8,182 bases of DNA from contig WFPN01000155.1 of NCBI GenBank assembly GCA_015487535.1, forward strand, positions 1 to 8,182, written 5' to 3'. Positions 1 through 6,207 of the stretch are shown piece after piece (position 1 is the stretch's first letter; every line of letters starts with the position of its first letter). Below the pieces are notes generated by a model. The model did not search any database. It was not told where the DNA came from and saw only the letters and a list, made by a program, of their open reading frames with translations. A program made the position numbers and the translations under genes. The stretch comes from Aquificaceae bacterium. GTDB lineage: Bacteria > Aquificota > Aquificia > Aquificales > Aquificaceae.

Positions 1-111
1 GGAATATACAAGGTGATTTACGGTAGGTTCAGGTCGAGGGAGGAAGCCCGTAAGGAGATAAACAGGCTAAAGAGGTTCGACATCTACGGCTTTATAGTAG
101 AGGTCGAGTGA
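1..111 (+). CDS. C-terminal end of a SPOR-like domain protein (partial)
   Basis: Frame 1 is open from the left edge to a TGA at 109-111 and gives 36 residues that begin GIYKVIYGRF and end FIVEVE. The pattern of a short strand (YKVIYGRF), then an S-R-E-E-A-R-K-E-I helix start, a further Lys/Arg-rich helix, and a closing strand (GFIVEVE) is the usual end of a SPOR (sporulation-related) repeat. SPOR domains bind denuded peptidoglycan at division sites in the periplasm. Only the last half-domain is visible, so the rest of the protein and its start are unknown. The last 28 bases overlap the 3' end of folD on the other strand. The assignment rests on a short fold-like pattern and is tentative. Confidence 0.55.
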   Translation, partial: GIYKVIYGRFRSREEARKEINRLKRFDIYGFIVEVE

Positions 112-968
112 ACCTTAACCCTCCTTTTGTATGCCTTAAGCGTGTTCAGGAGAAGACCTGTAACCGTCATAGGCCCAACCCCGCCCGGGACAGGAGTTAT
201 AGCGGAGACCTTACCCTTTACCCTCTCAAAATCGACGTCCCCAACTATCCTGCCGTCCAGCTTCGATATGCCAACGTCTATAACGACAGCCCCTTCTCTC
301 ACCATGTCCTCCTTTATGAGGTGGGGCACTCCAGTGGCCGAGATCAGTATATCCGCTCCGAGGGTGTACTTTTTGAGATCCCGGGTGTAGATGTGACATA
401 CGGTTACAGTGGCGTCCCTCCAGAGCATAAGGAGTGAGAGGGGCCTGCCCACTATAAAGCCCGCCCCCACTATCACCACATCCTTTCCCTTAGGGTCTAT
501 CCCGTAGTGTTTTAAAAGCAGATCTATCCCTAGGGGTGTGCAGGGTATGAAGCCATCCTCCATTCTGGCAACCAGCTTTCCCATGTTCTGGGGATGGAAG
601 CCGTCCACGTCCTTGTCGGGATGTATGGAGAGGATAACCTCCTCCTGGCTTATCTGCTCCGGTAAGGGTAGCTGGACGAGTATTCCGTCCACCTCTTCCC
701 TCGAGTTGAGTTCGGCTATCGTGTCGAGAAGCTCCTCCGTGGTTATGTTGGAGCTGAGCTCGTAGAAGAAGGATTCTATCCCGACCTTCTTGCAGGCGTT
801 TATCTTGTTCTTCACGTATATCCGGCTCGCGGGATCGTCCCCAACGAGGATAACGGCGAGGCCAGGTCTTCTCAGGCCTGAAGAGACGTACTCCTCTACC
901 TCCTTCCTTATACCTTCCCTTATCTTCTGGGAGAGCTCCTTACCGCTCAGTATGAGGGGCTCTTTCAT
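84..968 (-). CDS. folD: Bifunctional methylenetetrahydrofolate dehydrogenase / methenyltetrahydrofolate cyclohydrolase
   Basis: FolD interconverts 5,10-methylene-, 5,10-methenyl- and 10-formyl-tetrahydrofolate in the cytoplasm, supplying one-carbon units. The 294-residue length (from 968) is normal for the family. Visible motifs are the catalytic YxxxK (Tyr51, Lys55), DGILVQLPLP (95-103, with Gln99), PDKDVDGFHP (118-127, with Asp123), a Rossmann fold from about 164, and the C-terminal TPVPGGVGPMT (258-268). The start at 968 makes an ATGA overlap with the cysS stop and has GGA 7 bases upstream. An in-frame ATG at 980 with its own AGGA is an alternative that adds four residues. The nucleotide-binding loops are unusual: GAGFIVGRP replaces the usual GxSxxVGxP, and HIYT stands where E. 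coli has HRFT, so an Arg thought to face the NADP 2'-phosphate is Ile here. It is co-transcribed with cysS. Its stop lies inside the convergent SPOR-like gene. Confidence 0.96.
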   Translation of the reverse strand: MKEPLILSGKELSQKIREGIRKEVEEYVSSGLRRPGLAVILVGDDPASRIYVKNKINACKKVGIESFFYELSSNITTEELLDTIAELNSREEVDGILVQLPLPEQISQEEVILSIHPDKDVDGFHPQNMGKLVARMEDGFIPCTPLGIDLLLKHYGIDPKGKDVVIVGAGFIVGRPLSLLMLWRDATVTVCHIYTRDLKKYTLGADILISATGVPHLIKEDMVREGAVVIDVGISKLDGRIVGDVDFERVKGKVSAITPVPGGVGPMTVTGLLLNTLKAYKRRVKVHSTSTIKP

Positions 969-2440
969 CTTCTCTTCCATCTGGTTCCTGCCGGGGTGTC
1001 TTCTAGTTCTATGCCAAGGTCCTTTAACCTATCTCTTATCAGATCAGCTATCTTGAACTGCTTCTCCTGGCGGGCGATTGTCCTGACCTCAACCAGGAGA
1101 TCGATCAGCCTCGTGTCCATCACCTGTCCAGGCTCGAGCTCCCTTTCAACGACCCTCCTAACCTCACACTCGGGATACAGGTCCTCCAAGAGGCCAAACA
1201 TCTTCTTCATGAGCCCAAGGAGGGACTTAGAGGCGAACTCGTAGGCTGAGAGCTCCTCCTCGGTTATCTTACCCTCAGAGTAGGTTCTGTTCTTTATCTT
1301 TCCCAGCTCGCTCACTAGGGAGAAGACGTGGGAAAGGGCCTCTGGGGTGTTAAAGTCGTCACTGAGAGCCCCGAAGAAGGCCTCTTCCGTTTCCTTTACC
1401 TTATCGTAGAGGGGGTGCGTCCCTCCCTTCCCGGGGACGACCTCGAGCTTCTTGAGGATCTCGTAATCCTCTATCGCGGTCCTGAGCCTCTCGTAGGCCC
1501 TCTGTGTCTCCTCCATCTTCTCCCAGGAAAAATCGAGCGGACTCCTGTAGTGGGTGAAGAGGACAAGGAGCCTGAGGATGTCGGGATGGTACTTGGTGTA
1601 TATCTCCTTTAGGGTTACGTAGTTACCGAGGGATTTGGACATCTTCTGGCCGCCCACGGTAACGAGGCCGTTGTGCATCCAGTATCTTGCAAAGGGTCTT
1701 CCGGTGATGGCTTCGGCCTGGGCTATCTCGTTCTCGTGATGGGGAAAGACGAGGTCCAGTCCGCCCCCGTGTATGTCTATAGTCTCCCCAAGATGCTTGA
1801 ATATCATGGCCACGCACTCGGTGTGCCATCCGGGTCTCCCCTTACCCCAGGGTGAGTCCCAGGCCGGCTCTCCCGCCTTGGCCGCCTTCCAGAGGGCGAA
1901 GTCCAAGGGGTCCTTTTTCTTCTCGGAAGGTTCGACCCTAGCGCCCGCTTCCATCTCTTCCGGGCTCCTCTTGGAGAGCTTTCCGTAATCTCTGAAAGAA
2001 CGGACCGAGAAGTAAACGTCGCCTCCGGATTCGTAGGCGTAACCTTTCTCTATCAGCCTCTGGATCACATCTATTATCTCCTGCATATGCTCGGTAACCC
2101 TCGGCTCCACGTCCGCAGGCCTCACCCTTATGGCTTCCATATCCCTGTAATAGCTCGCTATGTATCTGTTCGCTATCGTCATAAAGTCGGTGCACTCGTC
2201 CTTGGCCCTGTTTATGATCTTGTCGTCCACGTCGGTGAAGTTCCTAACGAACCTCACATCGTAGCCCAGGTGCTCGAGAAACCTCCTGAAGGTGTCGAAG
2301 ACTATCAAGCTCCTTCCGTGGCCTACGTGGGAGTCGTCATAGACGGTAACGCCGCAGGTGTATATCAAAACCCTCGGGGGATCTATGGGGACGAACTCTT
2401 CGACCTTACCCGTGAGGGTATTGTGTATCTTCAGACTCAT
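965..2440 (-). CDS. cysS: Cysteinyl-tRNA synthetase
   Basis: This class I aminoacyl-tRNA synthetase charges tRNA-Cys in the cytoplasm. The protein is 491 residues, close to the family norm. The HIGH motif is HVGH (38-41) and the KMSKS motif is intact (266-270). The four zinc ligands that select cysteine in the E. coli enzyme (Cys28, Cys209, His234, Glu238) correspond to Cys29, Cys209, His234 and Glu238 here. The C-terminal part (about 340-491) is the helical DALR and anticodon-binding region. The start is secure because MSLKIHNTLTGK is the standard N-terminus. There is no Shine-Dalgarno: a TATAAT box lies only 6 bases before the ATG, which implies a leaderless message. The gene overlaps folD downstream by 4 bases and is divergent from the membrane/GAF gene. 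Confidence 0.98.
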   Translation of the reverse strand: MSLKIHNTLTGKVEEFVPIDPPRVLIYTCGVTVYDDSHVGHGRSLIVFDTFRRFLEHLGYDVRFVRNFTDVDDKIINRAKDECTDFMTIANRYIASYYRDMEAIRVRPADVEPRVTEHMQEIIDVIQRLIEKGYAYESGGDVYFSVRSFRDYGKLSKRSPEEMEAGARVEPSEKKKDPLDFALWKAAKAGEPAWDSPWGKGRPGWHTECVAMIFKHLGETIDIHGGGLDLVFPHHENEIAQAEAITGRPFARYWMHNGLVTVGGQKMSKSLGNYVTLKEIYTKYHPDILRLLVLFTHYRSPLDFSWEKMEETQRAYERLRTAIEDYEILKKLEVVPGKGGTHPLYDKVKETEEAFFGALSDDFNTPEALSHVFSLVSELGKIKNRTYSEGKITEEELSAYEFASKSLLGLMKKMFGLLEDLYPECEVRRVVERELEPGQVMDTRLIDLLVEVRTIARQEKQFKIADLIRDRLKDLGIELEDTPAGTRWKRR

Positions 2441-2446
2441 GGATTT

Positions 2447-2452
2447 ATTATA
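2447..2452 (-). promoter_or_regulatory. -10 box for cysS-folD
   Basis: The minus strand reads TATAAT, a perfect sigma-70-type -10 hexamer, with AAATCC between it and the cysS ATG. Transcription normally starts about 7 bases past the hexamer, which falls on the start codon itself. I see no convincing -35 at 15-19 bases upstream. Confidence 0.6.
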
Positions 2453-2453
2453 T

Positions 2454-2459
2454 GATAAT
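2454..2459 (+). promoter_or_regulatory. -10 box for the membrane/GAF and TusA-DUF3343 pair
   Basis: The plus strand reads GATAAT (5 of 6 to TATAAT), with CTACAG between it and the ATG at 2466. One base separates it from the opposing cysS -10. A weak -35 candidate, TTCAGA (4 of 6 to TTGACA), lies at 2430-2435 with an 18-base spacer. An overlapping alternative -10 is TATGAT at 2451-2456. Confidence 0.5.
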
Positions 2460-2465
2460 CTACAG

Positions 2466-3332
2466 ATGAGAAAGATGATAAAGGAGGTCTTTCTGGGGGT
2501 TAGATTCCTTGTCTCCCTTTACTTTCTCCTCATTTCGCTCGGCATAGAAACCCCTTCAAAGGGAACTGTTGTCGTTTTGACCGCCCTTTACTTCTCCTTT
2601 AGCCTCCTCTCCTACCTGAAGTTTGAGCAGACCAGATGGATAAACAAGTTCGTCGATGTGGTGTTCGTGCCTCCCATAGCCTTCCTGTCCGGTGAGCCGA
2701 AGGCGATATTCTCCCTAATACCGCTCATAGTCCTTCACACAAACAGGAGCCTTATAACCACGGGGCTCCTGTTCCTCTCGGGAGCTGCGCTCGCCGCTTA
2801 CACCTTCGCCGACGATCCCCTACTGCTGTTTTCAACGTTAATACTACTGATCGCCGCACCCATATCGGCGATGGCCCCCGACCTAATAGGGACCATAAGG
2901 AAGGAGAGGGATTCTATGAAGGAGCTCAGAAAAGCGTACAGGAAGCTCCTTCAGGACTTTGCAAGATGGGAAAAAGACAGGAGGGAGCTCGATCACGTCA
3001 AGTTCCTCATAGACGTTTCAACCAAGAGCCAGGACGTTCAGGACTTCCTGAAAGGCGTTAAGGATAGGTTCAAGGTGAGGAGGATCCACGTTATTCCAAA
3101 GAGGGAGATCGAAAGCTACGCTCCCCTCATGGACAGGGAAAAGGGCCTTCTGTCGGTCCCCGTCAAGCTCGAGGAGGGGAACGCGGTGATCATATTCGAG
3201 ATGGAGAGCCCCTTCCAGCTTAACGATGAGCTGGTGGTGAGCTCCCTCGAGAGAGCGGGAAGGATGGTAAGCCTGTTCATAGCCGGGTTCGAGGACAGCT
3301 CCTCCTTGGGAAGGGCTATAAACATAGGTTGA
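2466..3332 (+). CDS. Six-helix membrane protein with coiled coil and GAF-like C-terminal domain, function unknown
   Basis: I do not recognise a named family. From the ATG at 2466 the protein is 288 residues. About six hydrophobic segments (roughly 8-25, 33-50, 62-75, 80-92, 96-113 and 117-136) fill the N-terminal half. A charged, probably coiled-coil helix follows at about 142-178. The last 100 residues resemble a GAF domain, with the pattern FLIDVSTKSQDVQDFLKGV, then GLLSVPVK, then VIIFEMESPF, then SSLERAGRMVSLFI. This layout is that of a membrane sensor kinase stripped of its kinase module. No His-kinase, GGDEF or other output domain is present. Start 2466 is preferred because a -10 box lies 6 bases upstream and the mirrored gap to cysS is then 25 bp. 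In-frame ATGs at 2358 and 2439 would intrude into cysS, and 2475 is also possible. The TusA-DUF3343 gene follows after 6 bases, so the two are probably one operon. Confidence 0.75.
   Translation: MRKMIKEVFLGVRFLVSLYFLLISLGIETPSKGTVVVLTALYFSFSLLSYLKFEQTRWINKFVDVVFVPPIAFLSGEPKAIFSLIPLIVLHTNRSLITTGLLFLSGAALAAYTFADDPLLLFSTLILLIAAPISAMAPDLIGTIRKERDSMKELRKAYRKLLQDFARWEKDRRELDHVKFLIDVSTKSQDVQDFLKGVKDRFKVRRIHVIPKREIESYAPLMDREKGLLSVPVKLEEGNAVIIFEMESPFQLNDELVVSSLERAGRMVSLFIAGFEDSSSLGRAINIG
2480..2488 (+). promoter_or_regulatory. Internal strong Shine-Dalgarno-like site
   Basis: AAAGGAGGT lies inside the membrane/GAF gene, 14 bases after its assigned start. It is the best ribosome-binding sequence I see in the window. 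Five bases after the GGAGG there is an in-frame CTG (2493-2495). It may be only the codons for Lys-Glu-Val, or it may drive a shorter form. Confidence 0.3.
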
Positions 3333-3338
3333 TCAGGT

Positions 3339-3932
3339 ATGAAGGTGGCAGAGATAAAGTTCGATAGAGAGCTGAACCTGGAAGGGCTTTCCTGCCCCGT
3401 TCCCATAGTGATGACTTCCGAGACGGTAAAGAAGATGAAGGAGGGAGAGGTTCTAAAGGTTGTTGCAACGGACCCGGGCTTCGAGAGGGACATCTGGAAC
3501 TGGAGCAGGCAGACCAAGAACGAGCTTATAAAGGTTGAAAAGGAAGACGGGAAGACAGTCGCTTACATAAGGAAGACCTCAGAAGGTAAGGAGCCATCTT
3601 TGGGATACTGGATAAGGTTCCACGCCCTCGGGGTGAAGCTCCACGCTCGACTCTTTCTTCTTATGCTCAACCCTTTCGTGAAGAAGCCCGACCACTTCAT
3701 AACATTCACCGCGATATCCGAGGGAACGAGAGCTGAGAAGTTCCTGAAGGGCAAGTTCGGATCGGTCCTCATACCTGTTCCCGATGAGATAGACCCTAGA
3801 TGCGGTGTGGTTCTCGCGGTCAGGGGAGAGGAGAAGGCCAGGGAGCTTTACGAGCTCCTGAAGAAGGAAGGCTTCGGAGTGGAGGCCATATACAGAAAGA
3901 GAAACAAGCATTACGAGAGGGTGTATCCGTAA
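3339..3932 (+). CDS. TusA-family sulfur carrier fused to a DUF3343 (putative Se/S carrier-like) domain
   Basis: The protein is 197 residues in two domains. Residues about 5-78 are TusA-like: LNLEGLSCPVPIVMT holds the CPxP motif (Cys19, Pro20, Pro22), followed by the family's GEVLKVVATDPG strand. TusA proteins carry sulfur as a persulfide on this Cys between sulfurtransferases, tRNA thiolation, cofactor synthesis or sulfur oxidation. Residues about 119-187 match the DUF3343 pattern: HFITFTAISEGTRAEKFLK, then LIPVPDEIDPRCG with a conserved Cys155-Gly156, then VEAIYRK. The linker (about 84-118) includes a hydrophobic run LFLLML (105-110). The start has an AGG-rich leader and sits 6 bases after the membrane/GAF stop, so the two are likely co-transcribed. 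Its TAA is one base from the convergent hisS stop. The domain identities are recognised by motif. The partner and pathway are not known; sulfur or selenium relay between the two Cys residues is inference. Confidence 0.85.
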   Translation: MKVAEIKFDRELNLEGLSCPVPIVMTSETVKKMKEGEVLKVVATDPGFERDIWNWSRQTKNELIKVEKEDGKTVAYIRKTSEGKEPSLGYWIRFHALGVKLHARLFLLMLNPFVKKPDHFITFTAISEGTRAEKFLKGKFGSVLIPVPDEIDPRCGVVLAVRGEEKARELYELLKKEGFGVEAIYRKRNKHYERVYP

Positions 3933-3933
3933 G

Positions 3934-5148
3934 TTAGATCTCCTCTACCTTTAACTTCCTCTGCTCACCCGTTCTCATATCCTTGAGGGAAACGACCCCT
4001 TCCCTCATCTCGTCCTCACCTATTATCACCGCGTAATCCGCCGAGAGTTTGTTCGCAAGCTCCAGCTGCTTCCTGAGACCCCCCTTCCTATATGAGAGCT
4101 CAACGACCTTCCCTTTCCTCCTGAGGATATCAGCGACCTTCAGGGCGTAGCTGTGAACATCACCGAAGGGTATAACGAAGTAAAGCTCGTAATCTTTAGG
4201 CGGTTCATCTACAAGGAGCATCAACCTCTCAACGCCTACGGCGAAGCCAAGAGCCGGAGTTGGAGGTCCACCGAATTCCTCCACAAGGTAGTCGTACCTT
4301 CCGCCGGCAATCACCGCCACCCCCAGCTCATCGGAAACAGCCTCAAAGACTGTTCTGGTGTAATAGTCAAGGCCCCTCACGAGGTTGTAGTTCTCCCTGA
4401 AGCTCACGCCCAGCTCACTCAGGTACTCTTTAAGCCTGGCGTAGTGATACCTGCACTCATCGCATAGGAAGTCCACCATCTTCGGTGCTTCCTTGACAGC
4501 CTCCTGACAGGTCTCCACCTTGCAGTCGAGGACCCTAAGCGGGTTCCTATCCTTTCTGTCCATACACACATCGCACAGATGGTTCGCTACCACGTGCAGG
4601 TACTCCACAAGCGCTTCCCTGTATGCCGGACGGCAGACCTTACAACCGAGCGAGTTTATCTCCAAGGTGGCCGATATCCCAAGGGCTTTCAGGATATCGT
4701 CCGCGAGTCTGAGGAGTTCCGCGTCCGCATGGGGCTCGGCAACACCGAACACCTCCACCCCTATCTGATGGAACTGCCTGTACCTGCCGGCCTGGGGCCT
4801 CTCGTACCTGAACATGGGACCTTCGTAGAAGAGCTTGTGGTAAGGCCTCAGAGCGTATAGCCTGTTCTGTATGTAGGCTCTCACCACGCCGGCCGTTCCC
4901 TCAGGCCTTAAGGCCAATCTCCTCCCTTTTCTATCCGTGAAGACGAACATCTCCTTCTGGACTATGTCGGTTGCCTCCCCTATGCTCCTCTCGAACACCT
5001 CCGCAAACTCAACCACGGGTGTGATTATCTCCTCGTAGTTATATCTTTTTAGGAGCTCTCTGATGGTGGAGGTTATCCTTCTAAACTTTTTGAGATCCGA
5101 GCCTAATATATCGTGGAATCCTCTGGGAGCCTGGAAGTCCTTGGCCAT
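3934..5148 (-). CDS. hisS: Histidyl-tRNA synthetase
   Basis: This class II synthetase charges tRNA-His in the cytoplasm, usually as a homodimer. From the ATG at 5148 it is 404 residues, within the bacterial range. Motif 1 surrounds EIITPVVEF (40-48). Motif 2 is FYEGPMFRYERPQ through RQFHQIG (107-130). The histidine-specific signatures are LVRGLDYYTR (256-265) and AGGRYD (281-286). Motif 3 is ALGFAVGVERL (299-309), and an anticodon-binding domain follows (about 319-404). The insertion domain has four Cys pairs: 169/172, 192/195, 209/214 and 229/232. Start 5148 is chosen because MAKDFQAPRGFHD is the typical N-terminus, an AGGT lies just upstream, and the ATG follows the gap stop after 5 bases. 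A longer in-frame reading from 5229 lies inside gap and is rejected. It is co-transcribed with gap. Confidence 0.97.
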   Translation of the reverse strand: MAKDFQAPRGFHDILGSDLKKFRRITSTIRELLKRYNYEEIITPVVEFAEVFERSIGEATDIVQKEMFVFTDRKGRRLALRPEGTAGVVRAYIQNRLYALRPYHKLFYEGPMFRYERPQAGRYRQFHQIGVEVFGVAEPHADAELLRLADDILKALGISATLEINSLGCKVCRPAYREALVEYLHVVANHLCDVCMDRKDRNPLRVLDCKVETCQEAVKEAPKMVDFLCDECRYHYARLKEYLSELGVSFRENYNLVRGLDYYTRTVFEAVSDELGVAVIAGGRYDYLVEEFGGPPTPALGFAVGVERLMLLVDEPPKDYELYFVIPFGDVHSYALKVADILRRKGKVVELSYRKGGLRKQLELANKLSADYAVIIGEDEMREGVVSLKDMRTGEQRKLKVEEI

Positions 5149-5153
5149 TCTAC

Positions 5154-6182
5154 CTAAAGCCCTCTTTCGGCTAGGTACAGGACCAGATCCCTGAGTCTGC
5201 AGGAGTAACCCCACTCGTTGTCGTACCACGCGGCAACGTGAACCAGGTTATCTATAACATGGGTCAGCGGAGAATCGAATATGGCCGAGTGGGGGTTCCC
5301 CACTATGTCGGTGGAAACTATAGGATCCTCACAGTACTGGAGGATCTCCTTCAGGTACGTTTTTCCACTCGAGACGTACCTCTCACCAGCCTCCCTGAAG
5401 CGCTCGTTCACCTCCTCCACCGAGGAGGGAGCTTTCTCTACCACCACGGTTAGGTCGATCAGGGAGCCGTCGGGGACTGGGACCCTCCTCGCCGTTCCGT
5501 CGAGCTTGCCTTTTAGCTCCGGCATAACCTCACCTATAGCCTTCGCCGCTCCAGTCGTAGTGGGAACTATGTTTACGGCGGCAGCTCTCGCCCTTCTGAA
5601 GTCCTTATGGGGAAGGTCGAGGAGTCTCTGATCGTTCGTGTAGGCGTGGACTGTGACCATGTATCCCCTCTCTATACCGAAGGCCTCCTGGAGAACCTTA
5701 ACGGTAGGGGCGAGGCAGTTGGTAGTGCAGGAGGCGTTGGATATTATCGAGTGCTGGGAGGGATCGTACTTGTCTTCATTAACGCCAAGAACTATCGTTA
5801 TATCCGGACCTTTGGCGGGTGCGGAGATTATAACCTTCTTAGCCCCTCCCTTCATGTGGAGGGCAGCCTTATCCCTTTCCCTGAACACTCCCGTCGATTC
5901 TATTACTATATCTACGTCCAGGTCTCCCCAAGGTATCTGTGAAGGGTCCTTTTCTGAGAAGACCTTTACTTCCTTATCGCCCACAAGGAGGGCGTCATCC
6001 TTTGCCCTGACCTCCTTACCGTAGATGCCGTGGACAGAGTCGTACTTGAGAAGATGGGCCAGATGTGAGCTGTCCGTCAGATCGTTCACCGCCACTATCT
6101 CTATATCCTCGTAGCCGTCACAAGCCCTGAAGAAGCTCCTTCCTATCCTTCCGAACCCGTTTATTCCCACCCTTATAGCCAT
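5154..6182 (-). CDS. gap: Glyceraldehyde-3-phosphate dehydrogenase, type I
   Basis: The enzyme reversibly converts glyceraldehyde-3-phosphate, phosphate and NAD+ to 1,3-bisphosphoglycerate in the cytoplasm, for glycolysis or, in an autotroph, gluconeogenesis. It is 342 residues and complete. The Rossmann motif INGFGRIGR (7-15) opens the protein. The catalytic SNASCTTNC carries Cys152 and HAYT carries His179. The C-terminal WYDNEWGYS (319-327) is intact. Asp34 in VNDL and Leu190-Pro191 in the S-loop match NAD-using GapA enzymes rather than NADP-using GapB ones, so NAD preference is inferred. The start is certain from the N-terminal motif. A TATAAT box lies 9 bases upstream and there is no Shine-Dalgarno, so the message should be almost leaderless. 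hisS follows after 5 bases, and the barrel gene is divergent. Confidence 0.98.
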   Translation of the reverse strand: MAIRVGINGFGRIGRSFFRACDGYEDIEIVAVNDLTDSSHLAHLLKYDSVHGIYGKEVRAKDDALLVGDKEVKVFSEKDPSQIPWGDLDVDIVIESTGVFRERDKAALHMKGGAKKVIISAPAKGPDITIVLGVNEDKYDPSQHSIISNASCTTNCLAPTVKVLQEAFGIERGYMVTVHAYTNDQRLLDLPHKDFRRARAAAVNIVPTTTGAAKAIGEVMPELKGKLDGTARRVPVPDGSLIDLTVVVEKAPSSVEEVNERFREAGERYVSSGKTYLKEILQYCEDPIVSTDIVGNPHSAIFDSPLTHVIDNLVHVAAWYDNEWGYSCRLRDLVLYLAERGL

Positions 6183-6191
6183 AGCTATTTA

Positions 6192-6197
6192 ATTATA
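6192..6197 (-). promoter_or_regulatory. -10 box for gap-hisS
   Basis: The minus strand reads TATAAT with 9 bases (TAAATAGCT) to the gap ATG, leaving room for a leader of only about 2-3 bases. It is one half of the palindrome ATTATAAT at 6192-6199. No good -35 is visible at normal spacing. Confidence 0.6.
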
Positions 6198-6199
6198 AT
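6194..6199 (+). promoter_or_regulatory. -10 box for the outer-membrane barrel gene
   Basis: The plus strand reads TATAAT with 8 bases (GCAATCCC) to the ATG at 6208. It overlaps the gap -10 by four bases within the 8-base palindrome ATTATAAT. No good -35 is visible. Confidence 0.55.
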
Positions 6200-6207
6200 G
6201 CAATCCC

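Noticed and set aside
108..437. Plus-strand open frames across folD and similar long frames opposite cysS, hisS and gap
   Set aside because: They are antisense to strongly conserved genes, have no recognisable domain or ribosome-binding site, and follow from the codon bias of the real genes.
2358..2465. N-terminal extension of the membrane/GAF gene to ATGs at 2358 or 2439
   Set aside because: It would run through the conserved start of cysS, has no hydrophobic or domain character, and would place the start upstream of the only visible -10 box.
2441..2465. T-box or other riboswitch ahead of cysS
   Set aside because: Only 25 bases separate cysS from the divergent gene and the -10 box is 6 bases from the start codon, leaving no leader to fold.
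3116..3517. Minus-strand 133-codon open frame across the membrane/GAF and TusA genes
   Set aside because: It spans the boundary of two well-supported genes on the other strand and its Ser/Phe-rich translation looks like an antisense shadow.
5149..5229. 27-residue upstream extension of hisS
   Set aside because: It lies wholly within the conserved C-terminal coding region of gap on the same strand, and the standard HisRS N-terminus begins at 5148.
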